Part shown: piece after piece, positions 17,414 to 28,545 of the stretch | How positions within the stretch are numbered: position 1 is the stretch's first letter | Layout: each line of letters begins with the position of its first letter | The notes under the pieces: generated by a model | Seen by the model: only the letters and a program-made list of their open reading frames with translations | The model's database searches: none | What the model was told of the DNA's origin: nothing | Translations under genes and position numbers: made by a program | Assembly (NCBI RefSeq): GCF_003386285.1 | Contig: NZ_QPNC01000017.1 | Span: 62,001 to 126,000, forward strand | Source of the DNA: Nocardiopsis sp. FIRDI 009 | Lineage (GTDB): Bacteria > Actinomycetota > Actinomycetes > Streptosporangiales > Streptosporangiaceae | DNA length: 64,000 nucleotides | Direction of reading: 5' to 3'

Positions 17414-18508
17414 TCAGCCCCGGCCCATCAGCCGCGCCACCTGACCGCCGCGGCGCATCTCACCGCCCACGCCCGCCTGCACCGCCTCGGCGACCGGCAG
17501 GCGGGCGTGCACGTACGTACCGCCCTGGGACCGCACCGACGCGCCCATCCGGCGCATGATCCGCAGCATGCCCGCGTTGGCCAGGCTCGTCTCCGCCCGC
17601 ACCTCGGCCAACCCCCAGTCGGCGGCCACGACCGTCAGCGCCCGTGCCACGGCGGTACCGACGCCGCGGCCCTGCCAGGCGTCCTCGACCAGGAAGGCGA
17701 TCTCGCCCACCCCGGGATCGAGTGTGTACATCAGGTGGCCCAACGCCACGGGCGCCTCCTCCCCGCGCGGCCGCACGGCCAGGGTCAGCCCGCGCTCGGG
17801 ATCGCAGAACACCCGCAGCATCCGCGGACTCAGCTCACTCATCCCCGTGAAGTAACGGTTGCGCACCGTCTCCTCCGAACAGCGGCGGTGCAGGTCGCTC
17901 AGGGCGGGCGCGTCGCTGTCGCGCACCTGCCGCAGGGACAGCACCGTGCCCTGCGCCGTGCGCACGACCCGGTCGGTGGGGACCGGACCCGTGGAGGGCA
18001 TCACCGAACGCACCAGGGCGTCCGCCCGGCTGGACTCGGTCCAGGTGAAGGGGTGCGAGGCGCGGCGCACCAGCACCCCGCGCAACGGGCCGACGGGGAC
18101 CAGCATGGCCGTGCCCTCGTCCGCGTCGCCGACCTCCTCGATCCGGGTCAGGTTGGTCCACCGGGCGTCGTCGGCCAACAGGAGTTCCGCCAGCGCCTCC
18201 GGCAACCGGTTGGGGTGCGCGCGCAGCCGCGCGGTCAGCAGCAGCGCCCGGGTGACGTCGTCCCCGACCTCGCGCCGGTGGGCGGGGACGGCCGTCACCG
18301 CGCCGGAGGGGCTCAGCCGCGTGATCTCGCGAACGGCCCGGGCGTGGTTTCCGGGAACGTCCACGACGAACTCGTCGACCACGCCCGCCACGTCGGTGTG
18401 CAGGGACAGGTCGACGATGTTGCCCCCGTGTCGCGCGAGGGCCCCGACGACCGCCGCGAGCCCTCCGGGTCGGTCCTCGACCGCCGTCCTGATCCGCCAC
18501 AGGCCCAC
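17414..18508 (-). CDS. ACT-domain / GNAT acetyltransferase fusion
   Basis: 364 residues from a GTG with GAGGGGGG upstream. Residues 1-80 form an ACT ligand-binding domain (AVEDRPGGLAAVVGALARHG, VDEFVVDVPG). A linker region with FTWTESSRAD follows. Residues 195-345 form a GNAT fold with AWQGRGVGTAVARALT as the acetyl-CoA loop. Actinomycetes have ACT-GNAT proteins thought to acetylate protein lysines under amino-acid control. The ACT ligand here is unknown. It stands alone, read away from the hut operon end. Confidence 0.8.
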   Translation of the reverse strand: MGLWRIRTAVEDRPGGLAAVVGALARHGGNIVDLSLHTDVAGVVDEFVVDVPGNHARAVREITRLSPSGAVTAVPAHRREVGDDVTRALLLTARLRAHPNRLPEALAELLLADDARWTNLTRIEEVGDADEGTAMLVPVGPLRGVLVRRASHPFTWTESSRADALVRSVMPSTGPVPTDRVVRTAQGTVLSLRQVRDSDAPALSDLHRRCSEETVRNRYFTGMSELSPRMLRVFCDPERGLTLAVRPRGEEAPVALGHLMYTLDPGVGEIAFLVEDAWQGRGVGTAVARALTVVAADWGLAEVRAETSLANAGMLRIMRRMGASVRSQGGTYVHARLPVAEAVQAGVGGEMRRGGQVARLMGRG

Positions 18509-18709
18509 AGTGTCCCCCCTCGGATGAAGGTGCTCCCGTCGCCGCGGTACGACGCTGGACCGCGACGACGGGACGCGCACCGACGTGGTTCCAGAGTCGG
18601 GGACCCACGTTTCGTGGACGTTAGGCGTCCGTTGAGTTCCGTCGGAGGTTCGCCGGTGCGCGCGTGACACGGCGTCATCGGAGCGCGCGGAGGGCCGGGC
18701 CGGTGCCGG

Positions 18710-19915
18710 TCAGGGGCGCCCCGAGACGAGCTCGCCGTCCTTCCACACCGCCGCCACCAGCGGCACCCCCGGCCGGTAGGCCAGGTACAGGTGGTTGGGC
18801 GCCGACAGCAGGGTGAGGTCGGCGCGCGCCCCCGGCCCCAGGTGGCCCACGTCCGTGCGGCGCAGCGCCCGGGCGCCGCCCGCGGTCGCCGCCCACACCG
18901 CCTCCTCCGGTGTCATGCCCATGTCGCGCACGGCCACGGCCACGCAGAAGGCGAGGCTGGAGGTGAAGCACGACCCGGGGTTGCAGTCACTGGCCAGGGC
19001 GACCAGCGCCCCCGCGTCGATGAGCGCCCGCGCGTCCGGGTAGGGCTGACGGGTGGAGAAGTCCACCCCCGGCAGCAGGGTGGCCACGGTCGGGTCGGGG
19101 CGCCGGGCGGCCTGCGCGAGGGCGTCGACGTCCTCGGCGGTGAGGTAGGTGCAGTGGTCGACGGAGGCGGCGCGCGTCTCGACCGCCAGCCGCACCCCCG
19201 GCCCCTCACCGAGCTGGTTGCCGTGCACCCGGGGCAGCAGACCGCGTTCGACCCCGGCGGTGAGCACCCGCCGCGAGGACTCCTCGTCGAAGGCGCCGCG
19301 CTCGCAGAACACGTCCACCCACCGCGCGTGCGGTGCGCACGCCTCCAGCATGGGCCCGGTGACCAGGTCGACGTACCCCTGCGGGTCGTCGGTGTACTCC
19401 GGGGCGACCACGTGGGCGCCGAGGAAGGTGACCTCGTCGGTGACCCGCGCGGCCACGGCCAGGGCGCGCTCCTCGTCGGCGACGGTGAGCCCGTATCCGG
19501 ACTTGACCTCCAGGGTGGTGGTGCCCTGCGCGCGGGCCTCGCCCACCAGGCGGCGGGCGTTCTCCAGCAGTTCCGCCTCGCTCGCGTCCCGGGTGGCCGC
19601 CACGGTCGTGCGGATCCCGCCCGCCGAGTAGGGCTGGCCGCTCATCCGGGCCGCGAACTCACGGCTGCGGTCGCCCGCGAACACGATGTGCGAGTGACTG
19701 TCGACGAAACCGGGCAGGACGCAGCGCCCGGCGGCGTCGACCCGGGCGTCGGCCTCCGGAGCCCGTGTGCGCGGCCCGGCCCAGGCCACCCGCCCGTCCT
19801 CGATCACCAGCGCGGCGTCGGCGATCTCGCCCACCGCCCCGCGCCCCAGACCGGGATCGTTGGTGACCAGTGTGGCGATGTCGTCGATGAGGACCGCGCG
19901 GGGTGTGTCGGTCAT
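18710..19915 (-). CDS. hutI: Imidazolonepropionase
   Basis: 401 residues; third step of histidine breakdown (imidazolonepropionate to formiminoglutamate). Amidohydrolase fold with the metal site [10 protein letters not shown] (HSH about 74-76), [13 protein letters not shown] and [11 protein letters not shown] near the C-terminus. The ATG overlaps the hutF stop by 4 bases. Last gene of the hut operon. Length is normal. Confidence 0.93.
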   Translation of the reverse strand: MTDTPRAVLIDDIATLVTNDPGLGRGAVGEIADAALVIEDGRVAWAGPRTRAPEADARVDAAGRCVLPGFVDSHSHIVFAGDRSREFAARMSGQPYSAGGIRTTVAATRDASEAELLENARRLVGEARAQGTTTLEVKSGYGLTVADEERALAVAARVTDEVTFLGAHVVAPEYTDDPQGYVDLVTGPMLEACAPHARWVDVFCERGAFDEESSRRVLTAGVERGLLPRVHGNQLGEGPGVRLAVETRAASVDHCTYLTAEDVDALAQAARRPDPTVATLLPGVDFSTRQPYPDARALIDAGALVALASDCNPGSCFTSSLAFCVAVAVRDMGMTPEEAVWAATAGGARALRRTDVGHLGPGARADLTLLSAPNHLYLAYRPGVPLVAAVWKDGELVSGRP

Positions 19916-21294
19916 GCGTGCAGCTCCTTGATCACCGTGTCGAGTTCGTGTGCGGTCTCGGGCAGGCGCGTGTGGACGCCGTCGCGGACGGTCCAGCGCC
20001 CGTCGGCCATCACGTGGCGCACGTCGGCGGCGGTCGCGGCGAAGACCACCGCGTCCGTGGCCCGGGCGGGGTCGGCTCCGGCGAGCCGGACCCCCTCCAG
20101 CGGGACGTTGACCAGGTCGGCCCTGGCCCCGGCGCGCAGCTCCCCGGCGTCGGCTCCCCCGCCCTCGGCGGACCAGCCCAGCGAGCGGTGGCCGCGCGCG
20201 GTGGCCGCGTGCAGCAGCGCGCCGCCGCCCAGGGTGCCGCGCCGGTGCGTGCGCAGCCGCTCGTGGAGTTCGACGCCGCGCGCCTCGGCGAACAGGTCCA
20301 GCCGCACGTGCTGGTCGGTGCCCAGACTCAGCAGCGCCGGGTCCAGGTCTCCGGTGCGGGGCAGGCCGTCGGCCAGGTCCCGTTCGGTCGTCGGGCACAG
20401 GCACACGGTCGCCCCCGCGTCGCGGACCGCGGTCACGTCGGCGTCGGTCAGGTGGGTGGCGTGCACCAGGGTGGTGCGTTCGGTCAGGGCTCCGGCGTCG
20501 GCGAGCACCCGGGTGGGGGTGCGCCCGTAGGCGGCCAGGCAGGCGGTGTTCTCCACGGGCTGCTCGGACACGTGGACGTGCAGCGGTGCCCGGCGCGCGT
20601 CGGCGAACGCGGCCACCTCGGGCAGGTCCCCGGCCGGGACCGCGCGCACCGAGTGGGCCGCCGCGCCGACCCGGGCGTGCGTGCCCCCGGGGACGAGGGC
20701 GGCCAGGCGCTCGGCCCATCCGGCCACGTCACCGTCGCCGAACCTCAGCTGCGGCCCGGTCAGCGGCCGGTGCGAGCCGTGCTCGTCCAGCCCCCCGGAC
20801 AGGTAGCACACGTCGAGCAGGGTGAGGCGCACCCCGGCCTGCGCCGCCGCCTCGACCAGCGCGTGGCCCATCGCGTTGGGGTCGGAGTAGCGCGCGCCGC
20901 CCGGGGCGTGGTGCAGGTAGTGGAACTCGCCCACGCACGTGACCCCGGCCAGGGCCATCTCCGCGTAGGTCGCCCGGGCCAGGCGCAGGTAGGTGTCCGG
21001 GTCCAGGCGCTCGGCGACCCGGTACATGCCCTCGCGCCAGGTCCAGAAGGAGCCGCCGTCCGCGTGCGTGCGGCCGCGCAGGGCCCGGTGGAAGGCGTGC
21101 GAGTGGGCATTGGCCAGACCGGGCAGGGTGAGGCCGCCCAGGACCTCGGCGTCCTCGGGCGGGGCGGTGTCCGACGCGACCGAGGCGAACCGCCCGTCGG
21201 CCACCTCCAGGAGCACACCGCGGTCGGGGGTGTCCCCGCCCAGCCAGGCCCACTCGCACCAGTACCGCCGCGCGGCGGTCGCACGTCCGGTCAC
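19912..21294 (-). CDS. hutF: Formimidoylglutamate deiminase
   Basis: 460 residues. Converts N-formimino-L-glutamate to N-formyl-L-glutamate and ammonia. Amidohydrolase fold with [14 protein letters not shown] (HSH about 64-66), [11 protein letters not shown] and [15 protein letters not shown] start overlapping the upstream M20 gene by 4 bases. Its presence defines the two-step deiminase branch of the pathway and implies that an N-formylglutamate deformylase is needed; no HutG-like gene is present, but an M20 enzyme lies immediately upstream. Confidence 0.92.
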   Translation of the reverse strand: MTGRATAARRYWCEWAWLGGDTPDRGVLLEVADGRFASVASDTAPPEDAEVLGGLTLPGLANAHSHAFHRALRGRTHADGGSFWTWREGMYRVAERLDPDTYLRLARATYAEMALAGVTCVGEFHYLHHAPGGARYSDPNAMGHALVEAAAQAGVRLTLLDVCYLSGGLDEHGSHRPLTGPQLRFGDGDVAGWAERLAALVPGGTHARVGAAAHSVRAVPAGDLPEVAAFADARRAPLHVHVSEQPVENTACLAAYGRTPTRVLADAGALTERTTLVHATHLTDADVTAVRDAGATVCLCPTTERDLADGLPRTGDLDPALLSLGTDQHVRLDLFAEARGVELHERLRTHRRGTLGGGALLHAATARGHRSLGWSAEGGGADAGELRAGARADLVNVPLEGVRLAGADPARATDAVVFAATAADVRHVMADGRWTVRDGVHTRLPETAHELDTVIKELHA

Positions 21295-22526
21295 GGCGCG
21301 ACCTCCCCCACGGGGCGGGCGAGCAGGTCCTGGAGGACGTCGGCCAGGGCGAGCACCCCGGCGTGGCAGTCGTCGGGACGGGCCCACTCCTTCGGCGAGT
21401 GCGACACCCCGGTGGGGTTGCGCACGTACAGCATGGCGGTGGGCACGTGGGCGGCGAGCACCCCCGCGTCGTGCCCGGCGCCGGTCGGCAGCACGGGTAC
21501 CCGGGGGTCGGGGGCCCGGGTGCCGACGACGGCGGCCAGGCGGTCGCGCAGCCCGTGCGCGAACGACACCAGCGGGGTGCGCGACTCGGCCGTCATCGCG
21601 ACCCCGACACCGTGCTCGCGGGCGGCGGCCTCGGCCCGGGCACGCACGCCCTCGACCACCGCCGTGAGCGTGTCCTCGGAGTCGGCTCGGGCGTCCAACC
21701 AGGCGCTGACCAGCGACGGAATGGCGTTGGTGCCGTTGGGAACGATCACCGACCTGGCCACGGTGGCGCGGGCGCCGTGCTCCTCGGCCTGGGCGCGGGC
21801 GGCCAGGACGGCGTGCGCGAAGGGGAGCATGGGGTCGTTGCGGTCGGCCAGGCGGGTGGTGCCCGCGTGGTCGGCGCGTCCGGTGAAGTCCATCCGCCAA
21901 CGGCCGTGCGGCCAGATCGCGCTGGCCACGCCCACGGGGTGGACGGTGTCCTCCAGCGCGCGCCCCTGCTCCACGTGCAGCTCGACGAACACGTCCAGCG
22001 ACGCGAGCGTGTCGGGGTCGGGGCCGATCAGGTCCGGATCGTGCCCGGCCGCCGCCATCGCCTCCGCCCAGGTGACGCCGTCGGCGTCGGCCAGCCCCCG
22101 CGCCCGTTCGGGGGAGATCTCACCGGCGGTCAGCCGGCTGCCCAGGCAGGGCACCCCGAAACGCCCTCCCTCCTCCTCCACGAACACCGCCAGGACGAGC
22201 GGGCGCGCGGGGCGCACACCGCGGGCGCGCAGCTCGTCGACGGCGGCCAGGGCGCTGACCACGCCGAGCGGACCGTCGAAGGCCCCGCCGTCCGGCACCG
22301 AGTCCAGGTGGGACCCGGTGGCCACGGCGCCGGGGCCGGGCCCGCCCCACCAGGCCCACAGGTTGCCGTTGCGGTCGGTGCGCACGTCGAGCCCGCGTGC
22401 GGCGGCCTCTCCGGTGAACCAGGCGCGGGCGTCGGTGTCGGCGCCCGCCCAGGTGTACCGGTGGTAGCCGCCGTCGGCGGCGCGCCCGACCGGGGCCAGC
22501 TCGGCCCACATGCGGTCGAACGACAC
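21291..22526 (-). CDS. M20 family amidohydrolase (allantoate amidohydrolase-like) in the hut operon
   Basis: 411 residues from a GTG with GGGGGAG 4 bases upstream, 2 bases after the hutU stop. Dinuclear-metal M20 peptidase fold: GSHLDSVPDGGAFDG, FVEEEGGRFG, the dimerisation lid with GRADHAGTTRL, and TGAGHDAG near the end. By sequence it is the allantoate amidohydrolase/N-carbamoyl amino acid hydrolase group. No other purine-degradation gene is near. Since hutF makes N-formylglutamate and hutG is absent, the likely role is hydrolysis of N-formylglutamate to glutamate and formate. That role is inferred from the pathway gap. Confidence 0.85.
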   Translation of the reverse strand: MSFDRMWAELAPVGRAADGGYHRYTWAGADTDARAWFTGEAAARGLDVRTDRNGNLWAWWGGPGPGAVATGSHLDSVPDGGAFDGPLGVVSALAAVDELRARGVRPARPLVLAVFVEEEGGRFGVPCLGSRLTAGEISPERARGLADADGVTWAEAMAAAGHDPDLIGPDPDTLASLDVFVELHVEQGRALEDTVHPVGVASAIWPHGRWRMDFTGRADHAGTTRLADRNDPMLPFAHAVLAARAQAEEHGARATVARSVIVPNGTNAIPSLVSAWLDARADSEDTLTAVVEGVRARAEAAAREHGVGVAMTAESRTPLVSFAHGLRDRLAAVVGTRAPDPRVPVLPTGAGHDAGVLAAHVPTAMLYVRNPTGVSHSPKEWARPDDCHAGVLALADVLQDLLARPVGEVAP

Positions 22527-22528
22527 GG

Positions 22529-24205
<1,677 letters not shown>

Positions 24206-24222
24206 GACGGCTCCTCGGGGTG

Positions 24223-25770
24223 TCAGGCGAGCGGGGTGACGGACTCGGCGGCGGCGACGACGGTGCCGTCGGCGACCAGTGCGGCGACGGCGGCGATCTC
24301 GGGCGCCAGGTGGCGGTCGGGGCCGGGCCCGGACACGTGCTCGCGGACGGCGCGCAGGACGGCCCCGGTGGCGGGGCCGGGCTCCAGCGGCGAACGCAGG
24401 TCCAGGGCGCGGGCGGCGGTGAGCAGCTCGACGGCGAGCACACTGGTCAGCCCCTCCACGGCCCGGCGGAGCTTGCGCGCGGCCGACCAGCCCATGGACA
24501 CGTGGTCCTCCTGCATGGCGGAGCTGGGGATGGAGTCGACGCTGGCGGGTGCGGCCAGGCGCTTGAGTTCGGAGACGATGGCGGCCTGGGTGTACTGGGC
24601 GATCATGTGCCCGGAGTCGACGCCGGGGTCGTCGGCGAGGAAGGCGGGCAGGCCGTGGGAGCGGGCGACGTCGAGCATGCGGTCGGTACGCCGCTCGGCG
24701 ATGGAGGCGGTGTCGGCGACCGCGATGGCCAGGAAGTCGAGCACGTAGGCCACGGGTGCGCCGTGGAAGTTGCCGTTGGACTCCACGCGGCCGTCGTCGA
24801 GGACGACCGGGTTGTCGATGACGCTGTCGAGCTCGCGCCCGGCGACCAGGAGCGCGTGGTCGAGGGTGTCGCGGGCGGCGCCGGCCACCTGGGGGGCGCA
24901 GCGCAGGGAGTAGGCGTCCTGGACCCGGTTGCACTCGGGGCCCCGGTGGGAGGCGACGATCGGCGAGTCCGCCAGCATGGCGCGGATGTTGGCGGCCGAG
25001 GCGGCCTGACCGGGGTGCGGGCGCAGGCGCTGGAGCTCCTCGGTGAACACCCGGTCGGTGCCCAGCAGCGCCTCGACGCTCATCGCCGCGGTGATGTCGG
25101 CGACCTTGAGCAGCCGGGCGAGGTCCTGGCAGGCGAGGACGAGCATGCCGAGCATGCCGTCGGTGCCGTTGATCAGGGCCAGCCCCTCCTTGGCGCCGAG
25201 CTCCACGGGGCGCAGACCGGCCTCGTGCAGGGCGGTGTAGGCGTGCTTCCTCTCCCCGGAGGCGTCGCGGACCTCGCCCTCCCCCATGAGGGCGAGCGCC
25301 ACGTGGGACAGCGGCGCCAGGTCGCCCGAACAGCCCAGGCTGCCGTACTCGTGGACGACGGGGGTGATCCCGGCGTTGAGCATCGCGGCCAGGGTCTCGA
25401 CCGTGGCGACCTCCACCCCGGTGTTGCCCGAGGCCAGGGTGCGCAGCCGCAGCAGCATGAGCGCGCGGACGACCTCGCGCTCGACCTCGGGCCCGGTCCC
25501 GGCGGCGTGGGAGCGGATGAGGGAGCGCTGGAGGCGGGCGCGCAGGTCGGGAGCGATGTGGCGGGTGGCCAGGGCGCCGAAGCCGGTGCTGACCCCGTAG
25601 GCGGGGACCTCGCCGCGGGCGAGCGACTCGACCCGCTCACGGCCGTGCCGGACGGCCTTGAGGGACTCCTCGGCGAGGATGACGCGGGCGCCCTCGCGCG
25701 CGACGGCCAGGATCTGGGCCGGGGTGAGCGGGGCTCCGCCGACGGTGACGGTGGAAACTGCTGTGGTCAT
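24223..25770 (-). CDS. hutH: Histidine ammonia-lyase
   Basis: 515 residues; histidine to urocanate and ammonia. Contains [14 protein letters not shown]: the MIO electrophile would form from CSG (147-149) rather than the commoner ASG, a variant I recall from other actinomycete histidases. Also YGVSTGFG and NGTDGMLG. The ATG at 25770 sits only about 3 bases after a GGGGGT, a poor ribosome site, so the start is the best available rather than certain. First gene of the operon, with a palindromic candidate operator 50-75 bases upstream. Confidence 0.94.
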   Translation of the reverse strand: MTTAVSTVTVGGAPLTPAQILAVAREGARVILAEESLKAVRHGRERVESLARGEVPAYGVSTGFGALATRHIAPDLRARLQRSLIRSHAAGTGPEVEREVVRALMLLRLRTLASGNTGVEVATVETLAAMLNAGITPVVHEYGSLGCSGDLAPLSHVALALMGEGEVRDASGERKHAYTALHEAGLRPVELGAKEGLALINGTDGMLGMLVLACQDLARLLKVADITAAMSVEALLGTDRVFTEELQRLRPHPGQAASAANIRAMLADSPIVASHRGPECNRVQDAYSLRCAPQVAGAARDTLDHALLVAGRELDSVIDNPVVLDDGRVESNGNFHGAPVAYVLDFLAIAVADTASIAERRTDRMLDVARSHGLPAFLADDPGVDSGHMIAQYTQAAIVSELKRLAAPASVDSIPSSAMQEDHVSMGWSAARKLRRAVEGLTSVLAVELLTAARALDLRSPLEPGPATGAVLRAVREHVSGPGPDRHLAPEIAAVAALVADGTVVAAAESVTPLA

Positions 25771-25818
25771 ACCCCCATTGCACCGCTGGCGGGCCCGGTG
25801 GTGAAGGGGTGACGCGAG

Positions 25819-25844
25819 GGTTGTGTCTGGTATTTCAGACAACC
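25819..25844. promoter_or_regulatory. Palindrome upstream of hutH, candidate operator
   Basis: TGTCTG (25824-25829) and CAGACA (25836-25841) form a perfect inverted repeat around GTATTT, extendable to GGTTG...CAACC with one bulged base. It lies about 50-75 bases upstream of the hutH start, where an operator or activator site of the hut operon would be expected. The nearest regulator gene is the IclR-type one at 26649. Binding is inferred. Confidence 0.5.
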
Positions 25845-25874
25845 CCGACCGGACCCGATCGCCCGGCCCTTTCC

Positions 25875-26276
25875 CTAACGGATCACGCGGACCTCGCACC
25901 GCAGCCCCGGGGCGGCGGCGAGGCGCGCGTCCCCCGTCACCAGGGCGCAGTCCAGTGCCTCGGCCACCGCGACGTAGGCCGCGTCATAGGACGTCAGATC
26001 GGACCGCAGAGCCCAGATCCGGTCCGCCACGCCTCCGACCAGGTCCACGTGCACGATCGCCTGGAGGCCGTAGAGCTTGCGCGCGGCCTCCGCCCCGCCA
26101 ACGGACACCTTCCGGCCGAGCACGAGCCCGCGCAGTGAATTGAGGAACTCGACCGGCTGATGACTGGGGGCGTACCACTCGCTGTCGCCCCCGAGCACCC
26201 GACGCGCCGCGTTGCTGGAACGCCCCGGCGCCCCCAGGTAGAGATCGATCAGAACAGACGTGTCAACGACGATCAC
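25875..26276 (-). CDS. vapC: PIN-domain toxin, VapC type
   Basis: 133 residues. PIN ribonuclease fold: MIVVDTSVLIDLYLG (first acidic residue D5), EFLNSLRGLVLG, then LTSYDAAYVAVAEALDCALVTGD, giving the later acidic residues. ATG in a 4-base overlap with the vapB stop, the usual antitoxin-first order. Expected to cleave RNA when free of antitoxin. Ends just before the hut control region. Confidence 0.88.
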   Translation of the reverse strand: MIVVDTSVLIDLYLGAPGRSSNAARRVLGGDSEWYAPSHQPVEFLNSLRGLVLGRKVSVGGAEAARKLYGLQAIVHVDLVGGVADRIWALRSDLTSYDAAYVAVAEALDCALVTGDARLAAAPGLRCEVRVIR

Positions 26277-26533
26277 GCGGCACCGCTCTCCCCTTCGCCG
26301 CCCGGCGACTCGTCGCCACGAGCGGCCCGAACGGCCGCGACGATCTCGTCCATGCTCAGGTTGGCCCCCGGCAGAGGTGTCTGTTCGACGACTTCCCGGT
26401 TACGGGCGAAGCGCGCCTCGCGCTCCAGCACGGCGAGTACGTACGCCTGGAGTGACTGCCCCGACCGCTTGGCCTCCGCCACCAGGATCTCTCTGACCTC
26501 GTCCGGAACATCCTTGACCTGAATAGCTCCCAT
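26273..26533 (-). CDS. vapB: RHH-type antitoxin, VapB/FitA-like
   Basis: 86 residues. MGAIQVKDVPDEVREILVAE, then SGQSLQAYVLAVLEREA, is the ribbon-helix-helix of FitA/VapB antitoxins. The tail has RFARNREVVEQTPLPG and an Asp/Glu-rich end expected to wrap the toxin. No ribosome site precedes the ATG; TACTAT lies exactly 6 bases upstream, so the message is probably leaderless. The pair is likely autoregulated through the palindromes over the promoter. Confidence 0.85.
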   Translation of the reverse strand: MGAIQVKDVPDEVREILVAEAKRSGQSLQAYVLAVLEREARFARNREVVEQTPLPGANLSMDEIVAAVRAARGDESPGGEGESGAA

Positions 26534-26539
26534 GGCGCC

Positions 26540-26568
26540 ATAGTAGCGCAATTTAGCTAAATTTAGCT
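26540..26568 (-). promoter_or_regulatory. vapBC promoter and overlapping palindromic operator
   Basis: A -10 hexamer TACTAT occupies 26545-26540 (minus strand), 6 bases before the vapB ATG. Immediately upstream two palindromes overlap: ATTTAGCTAAAT (26551-26562) and AGCTAAATTTAGCT (26555-26568). The block is strikingly AT-rich for this genome and sits over the -35 region, as expected for autorepression by an RHH antitoxin. Confidence 0.6.
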
Positions 26569-26648
26569 CTCTGATCACGCGATAGAGAGCGCCAAAATGG
26601 CGCCCAAGGTTCTTCCCAGGTGCCCCACAGGGGTGGGACAATCGGGGC

Positions 26649-27413
26649 ATGAGTCTCGTACCGGCGGCCACCCGCGCTCTGCGGCTGCTGCGCTTCCTGG
26701 CCTCGCGGCCCGGCCCCGTCTCGGCCTCGACCGCCGCCGCCGAACTCGGCCTCCCCCGCTCCAGCGTCTACCAACTGCTGGAGGCGCTGGCCGAGGAAGG
26801 GTTCGTCACCCACCTGCCCGAGGAGCGCCGCTGGGGGCTGGGCGTGGCCGCGTTCGAGATCGGTTCGGCCTACCTGCGCCACGACGGCCTCGAACGGCTG
26901 ACCCGTCCGCTCCTGCACCAGTTGACCGAGGCCACCGGCGCCACCGCCCACCTGGGCATCCTGCACGGCGCCGACACCCTCTACCTGCTCAAGGAGCAGC
27001 CCCCGCACGCGCCCACCCTCATCACCGGCGTCGGCGTGCGCCTGCCCGCGCACCTGACCGCCTCGGGCCGGGCGATGCTCGCCCTGCTCCCCCGCGCCCA
27101 GGTCCGCGCCCTCTACCCGGACGCCGCGGCCTTCACCGACCGCACCGGGCGCGGCCCGGCCACGCCGTCAGAGCTGCGCCGCCTCCTGGCCGAGGAGCTG
27201 CGGCAGGGATGGTCCATGGAGGACGGGCAGGTCACCGAGGGCTTCGTGTCGGTGGCGGCCGCCGCCACCGACCACAACGGCCGCCCCGCCGCCGCGATCA
27301 GCCTGACCGTGCCCAGCGCCCGACCGGTGACCCCGCAGGCGCTCGCCGCGCGGGTGCGCGACGCGGCGGCCGACCTCACCCGGAGGCTGGACGGGCGACG
27401 CGCCTCACCGTAG
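26649..27413 (+). CDS. IclR-family transcriptional regulator
   Basis: 254 residues. N-terminal winged helix-turn-helix (RALRLLRFLASRPGPVSAST, then GLPRSSVYQLLEALAEEGFV), followed by the IclR effector domain (VGVRLPAHLTASGRAML, and DHNGRPAAAISLTVPSAR near the C-terminus). Effector unknown. It is the only regulator close to the hut operon, which makes histidine or urocanate a candidate signal, but it could equally control itself or something distant. Its stop overlaps the convergent membrane-protein gene by 9 bases. Confidence 0.88.
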   Translation: MSLVPAATRALRLLRFLASRPGPVSASTAAAELGLPRSSVYQLLEALAEEGFVTHLPEERRWGLGVAAFEIGSAYLRHDGLERLTRPLLHQLTEATGATAHLGILHGADTLYLLKEQPPHAPTLITGVGVRLPAHLTASGRAMLALLPRAQVRALYPDAAAFTDRTGRGPATPSELRRLLAEELRQGWSMEDGQVTEGFVSVAAAATDHNGRPAAAISLTVPSARPVTPQALAARVRDAAADLTRRLDGRRASP

Positions 27414-28085
27414 CGGTTCGCTGCGCTCCACGATCGACGGCAGCGGCGCCGTGCGCTCGACCATGCGCAGGATGCGCTCCTTGACGTCCTCGGGCACCTG
27501 CACGTAGAACTGCGTGGGCGCGTCGACCTCCTCCAACCCCAGGCTCTGCGCGCTCTCCGCCCAGGTGGGCAGTTCGGGGTCGGTGCGGTGGGTGTCGAGG
27601 ACGAACTCGATGAAGTAGGTCAACCGACGGCCCCCGACGTGCACCTCGCGGATCCGCCGGACCTCCGGCCAGGCGATGAACGTCCCCTCCCCCGGGAACC
27701 ACCACTTGCGTTCCTGCAGGACGGTCAGCCCGTCGCTGTCGGCGCTGATCCCCTGGCGGGTGATGCGCTGCGGCAGCCCGCGCACGACGACGACGTTGCT
27801 GCCGGGCCCGACGAAGGCCATCACCACGGCGGCCGTGCTCCACAGGACGACGGAACCGATCGGCGGGTCCCCCGACACCAGGGTCCACACGAGCGAGCCG
27901 ACCACGACGAGGAATCCCAGGGTCAGGGCGACGGAGAAGTACGCCACCGCCATCCACATCCGGGCGTTGGGTCCGCGCAGACTGACGTAGCGCCGCAGGT
28001 GCGACACCCCGGAGGGCGGCCGGGTCAGGTCCGAGGGCACGCCCCGGGCCGGGGCGGAGGCGTCGGGAGGTTCGGGGGAAGCCAT
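27405..28085 (-). CDS. Membrane protein with two N-terminal segments, function unknown
   Basis: 226 residues (ATG at 28085; an ATG three codons upstream is possible). Residues 1-40 are Pro/Ser-rich. Two membrane helices follow (AYFSVALTLGFLVVVGSLVW and SVVLWSTAAVVMAFVGPG). The rest is a cytoplasmic PH-like/beta-rich domain with QERKWWFPGEGTFIAWPEVR, then LTYFIEFVLD. No enzyme motif. A PH-domain membrane protein is my best guess. Confidence 0.75.
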   Translation of the reverse strand: MASPEPPDASAPARGVPSDLTRPPSGVSHLRRYVSLRGPNARMWMAVAYFSVALTLGFLVVVGSLVWTLVSGDPPIGSVVLWSTAAVVMAFVGPGSNVVVVRGLPQRITRQGISADSDGLTVLQERKWWFPGEGTFIAWPEVRRIREVHVGGRRLTYFIEFVLDTHRTDPELPTWAESAQSLGLEEVDAPTQFYVQVPEDVKERILRMVERTAPLPSIVERSEPLR

Positions 28086-28207
28086 ACCCCCCATTCTCCC
28101 AACTCCGCGGGACACCCGGTGCGCGGACGGCCCCCCGCCGACGGCCACGGGCGGCAATCCACGCGAAGGCCGGGCGGTGGCGCCGCGCTCGGACTAGGGT
28201 TCGCCCC

Positions 28208-28465
28208 ATGAGACGCAACGCACGTGAGTACGACACCGAACTGCGGGCCAACGGGCGGATCATCTCCCTGGACGGTGTGGCCTACCAGGGCCGGACCGTC
28301 CTGCGGGAGGGGCCCGACCAGTTCGCCCCGCTGGAACGCTGGGCCAAGGGGGTCGCCGAGACCCTGGGTGAACCGGTGACCTGGCGCGCCCTCGACCACG
28401 GGGAACTGGCCGCACGGGGCACGGTGCAGCCCGGGCCGGGAGCTCAGAACCTGCGCGCGCTCTGA
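28208..28465 (+). CDS. Small hypothetical protein
   Basis: 85 residues, starting MRRNAREYDTELRANGRI. Hydrophilic, no cysteines, no membrane segment; PLERWAKGVAETLG is probably a helix. The start is an ATG without a clear ribosome site. It runs into the convergent zinc-ribbon gene with a 22-base overlap. Unknown function; supported by codon bias and by the sensible hydrophobic pattern. Confidence 0.6.
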   Translation: MRRNAREYDTELRANGRIISLDGVAYQGRTVLREGPDQFAPLERWAKGVAETLGEPVTWRALDHGELAARGTVQPGPGAQNLRAL

Positions 28466-28545
28466 GCTCCGCACTTGGCGCACTGGAACTTGCGGTCGTC
28501 ACCGAGAATCCAGTCGTGCTCGCCACCGGTCGGACACGCTGACAT
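28444..28545 (-). CDS. 33-residue zinc-ribbon-like microprotein
   Basis: MSACPTGGEHDWILGDDRKF followed by QCAKCGAQSARRF. GAGGAG lies 9 bases before the ATG at 28545. C4, H10, C23 and C26 form a plausible zinc site. It is too short for most gene finders. The basic end suggests contact with nucleic acid or ribosome. Function unknown. Confidence 0.6.
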   Translation of the reverse strand: MSACPTGGEHDWILGDDRKFQCAKCGAQSARRF

